Assembly (NCBI GenBank): GCA_020024055.1
Contig: JAHHUI010000020.1
Location: forward strand, 1 to 17,043
Direction: 5' to 3'
Origin: Spirochaetaceae bacterium
GTDB lineage: Bacteria; Spirochaetota; Spirochaetia; WRBN01
Length of the DNA: 17,043 nt
The notes under the pieces are model-generated. The model had not been told where the DNA came from, searched no databases, and saw only the letters and a list, made by a program, of their open reading frames with translations. The position numbers and the translations under genes were made by a program. Of this stretch, positions 7,277 through 15,286 are shown piece by piece. How positions within the stretch are numbered: the first letter of the stretch is position 1; the number at the start of each line of letters is the position of its first letter.

Positions 7277-8151
7277 ACAGATGTCCTCTCTGAACGGTCT
7301 AATTGTTTCACCAGCTGTAGAATGCGCTTGATGCAATAGACACGTTCATTAGTTTCCATTTCCTGCCCACCAAATTTTACCATGTCCCCACGGATCACAA
7401 TGGTCATAATTTCTTCAGTTTCTTCTGGAGTATAGTATTCTGTCAAAAGATTGCGCATGCGCGCAGCAGTGGCCGATTTAAATTCATCTAAATAGGTGTA
7501 TTGACTCAGGAATGTGCGCCAGGATTCTAAAAGCTGTGTATAAAATTCTTTGTCCGAGAGATTCTTTTTATCTAATGATAATTGTTTAAGTTTTTTAGAA
7601 AGGGCTTTATGCGGAGAAACAAATACCGCCGCATGTGTAAAAACACGCTTTAAGTATTTCACCAGAAAGTAAATAGCTGAAGGTAAAAGAATGAGCAAGC
7701 CCACCAGAAATGTGCCCATCAGGCGCGTGCCCGGCAACATCAGCGGCCCATATGACATATAGAGATCTTTTTGATTGCTCTCGAGCACAGAGCTGACATG
7801 TAGAGGAATAGGCACAGTGGAAACATCGCCAAAATCGAATTGGATCGATCGCGTGCCAGGAATAAAAAAGCGCAGTATCACCGTGACATACACATCGCGC
7901 CCGCTGCGATTAATATCTATTTGGTCAATCGTTAGAATTTCATTATCTTGATAAGGCGGGGCCACAATTTTTGCCTGGGGGCTGGCTTCAAAGTAAAAAC
8001 TCATCCGCACAGAATCACCCACATAATAACGCGGCGGACTGAACTGTACATCCGAGACAGTGACATAGATCACATTGTCATGTTCCTGTGCCGTTATACG
8101 CACATATAAAACGAGAAAGAATACTATGCCAACAATCAGTCCTTTTTTCAT
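7273..8151 (-). CDS. DUF4381-like membrane protein of the MoxR-Bat operon
   Basis: A 292-residue protein starting at the ATG at 8151-8149, which overlaps the preceding stop as TGATG; starting there gives a standard signal peptide, MKKGLIVGIV to about Ala21. Residues 22-140 look like a beta-sandwich periplasmic domain, followed by a helix at about 144-164 and a basic stretch. The C-terminal cytoplasmic region has helical segments and a DMVKFGG motif near 256-262, which recalls the D-x-VKF pattern of DUF4381 proteins. Its slot between the DUF58 and vWA genes is the usual DUF4381 position. The N-terminal periplasmic domain is larger than I expect for plain DUF4381 and resembles one BatD module. 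The family assignment is moderate and no activity is known. Confidence 0.75.
   Translation of the reverse strand: MKKGLIVGIVFFLVLYVRITAQEHDNVIYVTVSDVQFSPPRYYVGDSVRMSFYFEASPQAKIVAPPYQDNEILTIDQIDINRSGRDVYVTVILRFFIPGTRSIQFDFGDVSTVPIPLHVSSVLESNQKDLYMSYGPLMLPGTRLMGTFLVGLLILLPSAIYFLVKYLKRVFTHAAVFVSPHKALSKKLKQLSLDKKNLSDKEFYTQLLESWRTFLSQYTYLDEFKSATAARMRNLLTEYYTPEETEEIMTIVIRGDMVKFGGQEMETNERVYCIKRILQLVKQLDRSERTSV
7284..7291 (-). promoter_or_regulatory. Ribosome binding site for the GTG start of the BatA-type gene
   Basis: AGAGAGGA on the minus strand, seven bases from the GTG at 7276-7274. It lies inside the last codons of the upstream gene and supports the GTGA overlap and the shorter vWA protein. 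Confidence 0.65.
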
Positions 8152-9062
8152 CAATAACGCCTCTTTCTTAAAAAGGCTAAAATACATTGAGAAACATCGT
8201 CGCTGCTGCGCAGTGATAATGTTCTGATGCCGTGCTTATTGCAATTATGCTTCCAGGTCGTGCTCAGTGTTTCCCAATACCCTTGGTAATTCTGCTGAAA
8301 TTTCTTGCTTAACGGATAGAAATGCATCAGCTGACCCTCTTCAGCGTCTTTAATGGCCAAGTAGCCAATAGGGGGGAAAACTTCATCCAGGGCATCTTCC
8401 AGGCGAATCGCAATCACCTCATGCCTGCGCGCAAGAAAAGAAAGCTCTGCCCAGTAATTGTCTGTCTTAAAGTCGCTAAGAATAATGCAGATGCCGCGCT
8501 TTTTCATGGTTTCTGCGGTCACTTTCAGGGCATTGGCCAGCTCAGTTCCCGAGATGGTGGTATTTTGAGAGGCTGTAAGCAGATTTTTCAGCTGACCCAG
8601 GAAATGCTGGCTGCCTGTTTTTGCCGGGGTATACCATTTCAGCTCTTCATCAAAAGCCACAGAACCTACTTTGTCACCATTGTTCAGGGCGGCAAAGCCC
8701 AAAAGCGCAAAAACTTCCTGTAATAGTTTGATTTTGCTGCTGTTCAGAGCGCATGTCATACTGCTGGAAATATCCAGCAAAAACATCAGACTTACTTCGC
8801 GTTCTTCGTTAAAAATCTTACAATATGTGTCTTGCAGTCGGCTGGAGACATTCCAGTCGATAAATCGCACATCATCGCCAAAAACATATTGGCGCACTTC
8901 CTGAAATTCCAGGCCTGGCCCTTTAAATACAGAACGATAATTGCCGGCAAACAGAGAATCTACCAGTCGCTTGCTGTTCACACGTAATTTGCGCAGCTGC
9001 CGTCTTGCAGCTACATAGCCCAGCTTGTCAAATTTATCTTTTGATGTGTTTTTTACATCCAT
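8151..9062 (-). CDS. DUF58-family protein
   Basis: A 303-residue soluble protein from the ATG at 9062-9060; a TTG three codons earlier is possible, and neither has a strong Shine-Dalgarno site. The DUF58 signature is at residues 48-74: GPGLEFQEVRQY, then GDDVRFIDWNVS. It is followed by a vWA-like fold with a MIDAS-type D97-I-S99-S-S101. DUF58 proteins sit directly downstream of MoxR ATPases in many bacteria and are thought to be their cytoplasmic partner, coupling ATP hydrolysis to the membrane vWA proteins. The gap from the MoxR stop is 34 bases with no terminator visible, so read-through is expected. Its last codons overlap the DUF4381-like gene. Confidence 0.92.
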   Translation of the reverse strand: MDVKNTSKDKFDKLGYVAARRQLRKLRVNSKRLVDSLFAGNYRSVFKGPGLEFQEVRQYVFGDDVRFIDWNVSSRLQDTYCKIFNEEREVSLMFLLDISSSMTCALNSSKIKLLQEVFALLGFAALNNGDKVGSVAFDEELKWYTPAKTGSQHFLGQLKNLLTASQNTTISGTELANALKVTAETMKKRGICIILSDFKTDNYWAELSFLARRHEVIAIRLEDALDEVFPPIGYLAIKDAEEGQLMHFYPLSKKFQQNYQGYWETLSTTWKHNCNKHGIRTLSLRSSDDVSQCILAFLRKRRY

Positions 9063-9096
9063 ACGTAACAACTTTTTGGAAAAATTAACCCTTTAA

Positions 9097-10065
9097 TTAC
9101 GGCACAGCAACGGTGGCAAGAATTTTTTCAATCACCGCATCTGTATCCAATTCTTCCGCCTCTGCATCATAACTGAGGACCAGTCTGTGCCGCAGAACAG
9201 GATAGGCACCGGCCTTCACATCATCGGGAATCACAAAACTGCGCCCGGCAAACAATGCACGCACCTTGCTCACGCGATAAAGCGCCAAAGTTGCACGTGG
9301 GCTGGCACCATATTCAATATATTTTGTGAAAGAGAGACGATTTTCCCGCGATCGACTAGCCACCACCAGACTGACAATGTATTTCTCAATGCTCTCATCC
9401 ACGGTGATCTGATTCAAAGCCTGTTTAAGCACATTGAAATAATCCTTGCGCATTACCGCGCTCACGCGGATGTCCTTTTCGCTGCCCATACGGCGCAGAA
9501 TCTCCAGCTCTTCATACGGAGTTGGATAGTCTAATTTCACCTTGATCAGAAATCTGTCTAATTGTGCTTCGGGAAGCTGATAGGCTCCTTCCTGCTCAAT
9601 AGGGTTCTGCGTAGCCAGCACCATAAAAGGCTGCGGCAGCATATGTGTGACATCGCCAATAGTCACCTGGCGCTCGGCCATCGCTTCCAGCAATGCACTT
9701 TGCACCTTTGCCGGGGCACGGTTCACCTCATCAGCAAGCACCATATTTGCAAAAATAGGCCCTTTTTTCGTGCTGAATGATCCATTGCCTTGATTGTAAA
9801 TCATTGTTCCCACAATGTCTGCGGGCAATAAGTCGGGAGTGAACTGAACACGCTTGAAGTCCAGGCCAGAGACCTCAGCCAGGGTTTTCACAGCCAATGT
9901 CTTTGCCAAGCCAGGCACACCCTCCACCAAAACATGACCCCCCGTCACAAGGCCAATCATCAATGCTTCTATAAGATCTTGCTGCCCCACAAGCCGCAGT
10001 GAAAGTTCGTCCTGAATATCTTTTAATAGATTTTGAACTTCTGAAAGAAGAACCTGTTCTGACAT
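9097..10065 (-). CDS. MoxR-family AAA+ ATPase
   Basis: A 322-residue cytoplasmic ATPase of normal length for the family. Walker A is GVPGLAKT at residues 49-56, Walker B is MVLADE at 108-113, sensor 1 is ATQNP with Asn154, and YQLPEAQLDRF follows at about 162-172, all typical of MoxR. The C-terminal helical lid contains SPRATLAL and the VLRHRL motif. MoxR proteins act as chaperone-like ATPases that remodel or insert metals into vWA-containing partners. Here the presumed partners, DUF58 and two membrane vWA proteins, follow immediately. The start lies three bases after the cyclase stop, in a TAATAAATG junction, with AGGAG about 12 bases upstream, so it is coupled to the cyclase gene. Confidence 0.95.
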   Translation of the reverse strand: MSEQVLLSEVQNLLKDIQDELSLRLVGQQDLIEALMIGLVTGGHVLVEGVPGLAKTLAVKTLAEVSGLDFKRVQFTPDLLPADIVGTMIYNQGNGSFSTKKGPIFANMVLADEVNRAPAKVQSALLEAMAERQVTIGDVTHMLPQPFMVLATQNPIEQEGAYQLPEAQLDRFLIKVKLDYPTPYEELEILRRMGSEKDIRVSAVMRKDYFNVLKQALNQITVDESIEKYIVSLVVASRSRENRLSFTKYIEYGASPRATLALYRVSKVRALFAGRSFVIPDDVKAGAYPVLRHRLVLSYDAEAEELDTDAVIEKILATVAVP

Positions 10066-10068
10066 TTA

Positions 10069-11178
10069 TTACAACCACTCCTGACTGTTAATATAGCCCT
10101 GTTCCATCATATCAAAAAATGAGAAGGCTTTAATTTCTTCGGTACGCCCGCGCAGCATGAATGACTGCATTTTATCAGATGGAACATTCAATCCTGCCTG
10201 TCTTGCCGCGTCTTCTGAAATCAAAAGACCGCCTACCGGAGCTTCATGCTCCAGGCGGCTGCACGTGTTCACCGCATCGCCAATTAATGTGTTATCAAAA
10301 CGTTCATGTCCACCCACATTACCGCGGATCACCGGGCCTGTGTGCACCGCAATACGAAATTGTATGCGCACCCCCGCAGGCAGCACCTTGCTTTGCATCA
10401 CATTTGCAGCCTCTTTTTGAATGGCCGCCATGCCGCGGATCGCATCAGCAGGGGTTTCAAAAACAGCAAAAAAAGCATCGCCAATAAATTTGTCAATATC
10501 GCCATTGTTGCTGTAAATATGACGGGTCACAATTTCATAGGCTTCATTTAAAAATTCAACCACTTCTGCCGGTTTAAGCTTTTCTGAAACAGTGGTGAAA
10601 GATTTTATATCGCCAAATGCCATTGTCAGCTCGCTTTCGCGCGCGCGGATTTCTATTTTTTGTTCTTCCGAATATTGGCGGGCAATATTCCAGATATTGC
10701 GCGAAACATAAGGGCGAATTAAATCCAGCAGAATAAAGTCTTGCAGATTTTTCTCTTCCAATTCGCTCGAACGGCTGATTTTAATTTGGAACAATGCGCT
10801 GGTTACCAGTAAAGGCCGCGCGCGCAAAACAAGATGCCCCTGTTCCACTTCTTTATAGGTCAGCACCGCATCGGCGCCGGCCATATATGCCTGGGTGTAA
10901 ATTGACGGATCGTATTTTTCCACCACCACCACCACAGGAACATGACGATACATTTCTTCTGCCTTCAAGGTGCGCAAGGCCGCATCGCCGCCGTCCAGAT
11001 AGGCCGTGGCAATGACCAAAGCAGGAGGCTGATCAAAAAAAATCTCCAATGCCTGTTCAGTCGTGCTGGCATAGGCAATGGCAAATTCATCAAAGCCTTC
11101 ACTCATAGCCAGGCTGGCAAGATCGCCTTCGAAAGCCGAGTAGTCATGTTTATCTACAATTAAAATTATTCCGCGCAT
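10069..11178 (-). CDS. Class III adenylate/guanylate cyclase with degenerate receiver domain
   Basis: A 369-residue soluble protein. Residues 1-125 have a receiver-like fold (ILIVDKHD, alternating beta strands, AYMAGADAVL), but the phospho-acceptor Asp position reads ATA near 57-59, and the acidic pair and switch Thr are not conserved. A helical linker spans about 130-180. The cyclase domain from about 185 has all six expected residues: metal Asp190 (FGDIKSF) and Asp234 (FIGDAFF), Lys230, substrate-specifying Asp301, and transition-state Asn304 and Arg308 in GDAVNTCSRLE. Lys and Asp at the base-recognition positions favour cAMP over cGMP. The enzyme should be active but not controlled by ordinary receiver phosphorylation. 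Its gene is first in the MoxR-Bat operon, three bases before moxR. Weak AAAGAG precedes the ATG. Confidence 0.9.
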   Translation of the reverse strand: MRGIILIVDKHDYSAFEGDLASLAMSEGFDEFAIAYASTTEQALEIFFDQPPALVIATAYLDGGDAALRTLKAEEMYRHVPVVVVVEKYDPSIYTQAYMAGADAVLTYKEVEQGHLVLRARPLLVTSALFQIKISRSSELEEKNLQDFILLDLIRPYVSRNIWNIARQYSEEQKIEIRARESELTMAFGDIKSFTTVSEKLKPAEVVEFLNEAYEIVTRHIYSNNGDIDKFIGDAFFAVFETPADAIRGMAAIQKEAANVMQSKVLPAGVRIQFRIAVHTGPVIRGNVGGHERFDNTLIGDAVNTCSRLEHEAPVGGLLISEDAARQAGLNVPSDKMQSFMLRGRTEEIKAFSFFDMMEQGYINSQEWL

Positions 11179-11267
11179 ATTTTTATCTCTTTAATTTTAT
11201 TCCAAATGCCGAATTTTTGCAAGCGATTGGATATGAAAAATTGTTCTGCGAATAAATCTTTGCCTTA

Positions 11268-11296
11268 TTGACCTTAAAGAATATAATTGGCATACT
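11268..11296 (+). promoter_or_regulatory. Candidate promoter for def-fmt-PASTA-capD
   Basis: Plus strand TTGACC (11268-11273), 17-base spacer, then CATACT (11291-11296) preceded by TGG, an extended -10 pattern. A nearer-consensus TATAAT at 11282-11287 lacks a good -35. The site overlaps the candidate promoter for the divergent cyclase operon, so the two units could compete. Confidence 0.4.
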
Positions 11297-11308
11297 GTAA
11301 TTTAGCAA
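11280..11308 (-). promoter_or_regulatory. Candidate promoter for the cyclase-MoxR-Bat operon
   Basis: Minus strand TTGCTA (11303-11308), a 17-base spacer, then TATATT (11280-11285), giving a leader of roughly 95 bases before the cyclase ATG. A second pair, TTGCAA (11217-11222) and TAAAAT (11194-11199), also with 17-base spacing, would leave almost no leader and cut into the Shine-Dalgarno site. Both matches are moderate. Confidence 0.35.
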
Positions 11309-11313
11309 GCAAG

Positions 11314-11841
11314 ATGAACACACCTGAAAAAATCTATCGATATGAAAATGAACAGGAATATCAAGTGTTGAAAGCTTTGGCCCAGCATGTTCCAAAATCC
11401 TGTGATCTCAGCGCTATCATCAATCAAATGTTTGTCTTAATGCACAATGCTCAGGGCATTGGTCTGGCCGCGCCCCAAGTGGGCATATCAGCGCGTTTTT
11501 TTATCATTGAAATTGAGAAAAATCGGCCTTTGGTCTTTATTAATCCCGAAATTATTTCCACAAGCACTGATTTGAATATTCATGAAGAGGGCTGTCTGAG
11601 CCTGCCAAAGCTGTATGCAAAAGTGCAGCGTCCGGCATCAGTGAAGATTCAGGCCAGAGACGCTTCACATCGTCTTTTCACTCTTGAAGCCGAAGATATT
11701 CTGGCCACGTGTATTCAACATGAATTAGACCATTTGAATGGTGTTCTTTTTATTGATCATTTGAATGATGCCGCGCGCGAACAAGCCCTGCGCCGCTATA
11801 ATAAAATTGTTGCCAAAGAGCAGAAAAAAGCAGGTCGATAG
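11314..11841 (+). CDS. def: Peptide deformylase
   Basis: A 175-residue metalloenzyme that removes the formyl group from the N-terminal Met of nascent proteins. All three family motifs are present: GIGLAAPQVG at residues 48-57, EEGCLSLP with metal ligand Cys94, and QHELDHLNG with His136 and His140 as metal ligands and Glu137 as catalytic base. The ATG at 11314 was chosen over a TTG at 11287, because the latter would lie inside the promoter and add residues unlike Def. No strong Shine-Dalgarno site is visible before it. The fmt gene follows after three bases, the classic pairing of formylation and deformylation. Confidence 0.96.
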   Translation: MNTPEKIYRYENEQEYQVLKALAQHVPKSCDLSAIINQMFVLMHNAQGIGLAAPQVGISARFFIIEIEKNRPLVFINPEIISTSTDLNIHEEGCLSLPKLYAKVQRPASVKIQARDASHRLFTLEAEDILATCIQHELDHLNGVLFIDHLNDAAREQALRRYNKIVAKEQKKAGR

Positions 11842-11844
11842 CCC

Positions 11845-12780
11845 ATGCGTATACTTTTCAGCGGAACGCCTGAAATTGCTGTGCCGGCATTGGAATTTTT
11901 GCATGCGCATTATCCCATTGTTGCTGTACTGTGCAGCCCTGATGCCAAGGTCGGGCGCAAAGGGGTTTTGACGGCGCCCCCGGTGAAAATATGTGCACAA
12001 AAGATGGAAATTTCCATTCTTCAGCCCGAAAGGATTGATAATAATCTTATTCAAGAGGTACAGTTATTGCGCCCTGATTTGCTGGTATGTTTTGCGTATG
12101 GCAAGATTTTCCCCCAAGCATTTCTCTCGCTTTTTCCCCTTGGGGCTATTAATCTGCATCCCAGCCTGCTGCCTCTTTGGCGCGGGCCAAGTCCTATTCA
12201 GGCAACCCTGATGGCAGGCGAAAAAATCACGGGAATTTCTGTGCAGCATATGGCGGCCAAGATGGATGCAGGGCCGGTGATTATTCAGGAAAAAATCCAG
12301 ATAGAAGAAGACGAGACAGCGCGTTCGCTTTCGTGCAAAGTAGCCCAAATGGCAGGGCTTTTCCTGCATAAGACCATCGCTCTTATTAGAGAGGGCAACG
12401 GCGCAGGAACGCCTCAAGATCATGACAAAGCCACATATTGTCACCTGATCACGAAAGAAACAGCACATTTAAATTGTGAAAATTCAGCTTACCAGCTTGA
12501 ATGTCTTGTCAGAGCAATGTATGATTCTCCAGGGGCCCAGGCTGTGTGGCAGGGTAAAAACCTACGCGTACTTAAAGCAAAGGCCTTGGAGGATTTTCCC
12601 CAAAGTGCACAGCAAAAACCGGGGGATATTTTCGCCTGTGACAAGTCACTGGGCATTCTGGTGCAGACACGAAAGGGAGTGCTGGCCTTGCAGGAATTGC
12701 AGCTGGCGGGCAAGAAATGTCTGAATCATAAAGAATTCATTAATGGCAACAGCCATATTGTGGGCAGCCGTTTAGAATAG
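11845..12780 (+). CDS. fmt: Methionyl-tRNA formyltransferase
   Basis: A 311-residue cytoplasmic enzyme that formylates initiator Met-tRNA using 10-formyl-tetrahydrofolate. The N-terminal ILFSGTPEIAVPAL is typical. The catalytic triad is visible as Asn103 and His105 in INLHPSLLP and Asp141 in MDAGPV, and the tRNA-facing loop reads WRGPSPIQ, a variant of the usual RGAAPIQ. The C-terminal OB-like domain (about 210-305) is intact, so length is normal. It starts three bases after def with only a weak AGG upstream, suggesting coupling to def translation. Confidence 0.96.
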   Translation: MRILFSGTPEIAVPALEFLHAHYPIVAVLCSPDAKVGRKGVLTAPPVKICAQKMEISILQPERIDNNLIQEVQLLRPDLLVCFAYGKIFPQAFLSLFPLGAINLHPSLLPLWRGPSPIQATLMAGEKITGISVQHMAAKMDAGPVIIQEKIQIEEDETARSLSCKVAQMAGLFLHKTIALIREGNGAGTPQDHDKATYCHLITKETAHLNCENSAYQLECLVRAMYDSPGAQAVWQGKNLRVLKAKALEDFPQSAQQKPGDIFACDKSLGILVQTRKGVLALQELQLAGKKCLNHKEFINGNSHIVGSRLE

Positions 12781-12793
12781 GGAGTTTTTACAT

Positions 12794-13804
12794 ATGCGCA
12801 AAGAAAGCATTCTGGATAATGAAGCATTTCGGGATGAAAATAATGAACGTTCCATCTTTAAGATAGCTGTTTGGTCATCATTGGCGTCTTTGGGCACAAT
12901 GATTGTTGCCGCTATTCTCATTTTCTTTGTCACGGTAGCCCCTCGCGATGAAATTATGATGCCTAAAGTAGTGGGTCTGCATATTACAGACGCTCTGTTG
13001 CTGCTTCAGGAAAATGATCTCTATGCCAATATTGAAATGCGCTTCACAGACAGCAGCGACGATGAGGGTTTTATCTTAGAGCAAAAACCTTCCAGCAATT
13101 CTTGGGTGAAAGGAAATCGCAAGGTAAATTTGGTTGTCAGCCGCGGTAAAGTGATTAATTTGGTGCCTGATTTTAGAGGTCAAAGCCTGGATGATGTGAA
13201 ACAAACGCTTTTAACCACATTTGGCGATAATCTGCTGTATATCAAAGAGCCGCTTGTCTATGCTTTTGACGAGAGCCCCAGCGGCACGGTGATTGGCCAG
13301 CGCCCGGATCCCGAAGCAGAATTGACACGCAATACCCCCCTTGAGCTGATTATCAGCCGCGGGCCCAGCATGGACACCAGCAATGTGGTGAAAACCTTTA
13401 CCGGAGATTCTTATCGCAAAGCCATGGAATCTTTGGCAGAGCAGAATATTCCTTTCAATTTTGTCGCTTTAGAGCAATTTGACAGCGTGCCCAAGGTGAT
13501 TGATCAGTCTCCTTTGCCTGGCACAGTGTTGAATGAAGGCCAAAGAGTAACTTTAAGTATTTCCCGCCCAAGAGCAGATGTTTTAGGCGAGAATGTTTTT
13601 GGGATTTTCTCTTATGATGTGCCCGATGCCCAGCGGCCTACCAGAATAGAAGCCCTGATGGAACGCCCAGGAATGGATCCTGAAATATTATTCACCACAA
13701 TGCAGAAAAATGTGACCTTAACCATTCCTTATATTGCACCCCTGGGTTCACAGCTGATAATTAAAATAGATAATAATGAAACATTGCGCCATCCTATACG
13801 ATAA
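12794..13804 (+). CDS. Single-pass membrane protein with three PASTA domains
   Basis: A 336-residue protein. Residues 1-21 are charged and cytoplasmic, a helix spans about 24-48, and the rest should be periplasmic. Three PASTA domains follow at about 54-118, 122-190 and 195-258, each with a buried hydrophobic strand, a GxxxxxA/V-type helix, and an IxxQxPxxGxxV/L segment (ILEQKPS, VIGQRPDP, VIDQSPLPG). A further beta-type tail of about 75 residues has no assigned family. PASTA domains usually sit behind Ser/Thr kinases or penicillin-binding proteins and bind muropeptides or peptidoglycan; neither a kinase nor a transpeptidase is present here. GGGAG lies nine bases before the ATG, and the gene follows fmt by 13 bases. 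It is probably a peptidoglycan-binding protein; its partner is unknown. Confidence 0.88.
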   Translation: MRKESILDNEAFRDENNERSIFKIAVWSSLASLGTMIVAAILIFFVTVAPRDEIMMPKVVGLHITDALLLLQENDLYANIEMRFTDSSDDEGFILEQKPSSNSWVKGNRKVNLVVSRGKVINLVPDFRGQSLDDVKQTLLTTFGDNLLYIKEPLVYAFDESPSGTVIGQRPDPEAELTRNTPLELIISRGPSMDTSNVVKTFTGDSYRKAMESLAEQNIPFNFVALEQFDSVPKVIDQSPLPGTVLNEGQRVTLSISRPRADVLGENVFGIFSYDVPDAQRPTRIEALMERPGMDPEILFTTMQKNVTLTIPYIAPLGSQLIIKIDNNETLRHPIR

Positions 13805-13812
13805 ATTTATGT

Positions 13813-15279
13813 ATGAGGCAAGGCCATTATTATATTATTGGTGCAGGATTTTCAGGACAAGCGATTGCCAGGGATATTCTGCACTATCATCAGGGTGAAG
13901 TTCTTGCTTTTTTAGACAATGATCGCCAAAAAATAGGTACTGAAATACAGGGAATTCCCGTTTTGGGGCCTATTTATGGTGCCTTACGCAGCCTGGACAA
14001 AAGTGCCCAAGTACTTATCGCGATTCCGCGGTTGCCCAAAAATGAATTGCATCAATTATATCAGACTCTTATTGAACATGGATTCAAGCATATTTCTATT
14101 TTGCCTTCTGCATCCCAGCTTTTGACGGCCACGGGTTCTTTAGCCCTGACACGTGAGGTGGATCCTGCTGACTTTCTTGGGCGTGCGCCCATTGTTTTGG
14201 ATATGCAGAAAACATTGGCCTATTTACAGGGAAAACGTGTTCTTGTGACAGGGGCGGGAGGATCAATCGGCAGTGAACTCTCGCGCCAGCTGTTGCTGGC
14301 CGAATGCCAGCGTTTATATATTTTGGGCCATGGCGAAAATTCTATTTATCAGCTGGATAAAGAATTAAAAAAACTTCAGGCTACAGGCATCGGCAGCAAT
14401 ACACAGGTGGTGAGCGTGATTGGCGAACTGCAGGATCAGCGTTATATAGATTTCTTGCTCAGTCGCCTGAATGTAGATATGATTTTTCATTGCGCGGCGC
14501 ATAAACATGTGCCCCTGATGGAAGGGAATCCCGTCGAGGTGATAAAAAATAATGCCTTTGTCGTGCATTTTCTGGTGCAGGCAGCCTTGAAGAACAAAGT
14601 GCCACATTTCACCCTTATTTCCACTGATAAAGCTGTAGAGCCCTTTAATGTGTATGGTGTGAGCAAAGCCTTGAGCGAAGAAATCGTGCTTCAGGCGCAT
14701 GAGGCAGGGCATGAGGGCTTTTCTTTGGTGCGTTTTGGCAATGTTTTGGGCAGTCGCGGGTCTATCATTCCTTTATTTAAAGAACAAATTATTACCGGTG
14801 GGCCGCTGACTATCACGCATAAGGATATGAAGCGCTATTTCATGACAATTCCCGAAGCTGTCAGCCTGGTGCTTTTGGCCGGGGGAACACAGAGCAAAAC
14901 AGGCTGTTATTTATTAGAAATGGGTGAGAGTGTGCGTATTGTCGACCTGGCCATGCAGATGCTGGAATTTTATCATATTGACCCCAAGAAAGATGAGATT
15001 CAGATTGTATATACAGGTATTCGCCCAGGAGAGAAATTGGATGAAAAACTGTATGCCGATGATGAATGTATTGAAGAAACAGAGTATCGCAGATTGCTGA
15101 ATATCTCTGCCAAGAATAGGCGGCAAATTGATTTAGATACGCTGATGAGTGAATTATCGCCTATATGTTTTTATGATGAAAAGCATGAAAATATGTATCG
15201 AAATCGGCATATTTTGAGGAAAATATTGCAAAAATACTATAAAAATCTTGAAAATAAAAGTGATGAACCCGAGTATTGA
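13813..15279 (+). CDS. CapD/FlaA1-type nucleotide-sugar dehydratase/epimerase without membrane anchor
   Basis: A 488-residue protein. The N-terminal Rossmann part has IIGAGFSG at residues 8-15. The second, catalytic SDR part starts at residue 140 with TGAGGSIG at 146-153 for NAD(P) binding, then CAAHKHVPLME at 227-237, STDKAV at 270-275, and YGVSK with Tyr281 and Lys285. These features match the polysaccharide-biosynthesis CapD/PglF/FlaA1 group, which converts UDP-GlcNAc-type sugars to 4-keto-6-deoxy forms for glycans or glycosylated proteins. Long members normally begin with four transmembrane helices before the first Rossmann unit; here these are absent although both Rossmann units remain. 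The ATG is eight bases after the PASTA stop with no Shine-Dalgarno site, so translation may depend on reinitiation. The sugar product cannot be read from sequence. Confidence 0.85.
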   Translation: MRQGHYYIIGAGFSGQAIARDILHYHQGEVLAFLDNDRQKIGTEIQGIPVLGPIYGALRSLDKSAQVLIAIPRLPKNELHQLYQTLIEHGFKHISILPSASQLLTATGSLALTREVDPADFLGRAPIVLDMQKTLAYLQGKRVLVTGAGGSIGSELSRQLLLAECQRLYILGHGENSIYQLDKELKKLQATGIGSNTQVVSVIGELQDQRYIDFLLSRLNVDMIFHCAAHKHVPLMEGNPVEVIKNNAFVVHFLVQAALKNKVPHFTLISTDKAVEPFNVYGVSKALSEEIVLQAHEAGHEGFSLVRFGNVLGSRGSIIPLFKEQIITGGPLTITHKDMKRYFMTIPEAVSLVLLAGGTQSKTGCYLLEMGESVRIVDLAMQMLEFYHIDPKKDEIQIVYTGIRPGEKLDEKLYADDECIEETEYRRLLNISAKNRRQIDLDTLMSELSPICFYDEKHENMYRNRHILRKILQKYYKNLENKSDEPEY

Positions 15280-15286
15280 TTTACTT

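Noticed and set aside
7277..7336. ATG-started extension of the BatA-type protein
   Set aside because: It lies inside the preceding gene, adds 20 residues unlike BatA N-termini, and the GTG at 7276 has a good Shine-Dalgarno site and GTGA overlap.
12064..12468. Open frame of 134 codons antisense to fmt
   Set aside because: It shadows the catalytic region of fmt, has no recognisable motif, and is rich in Cys, His and Arg as expected for an antisense artefact.
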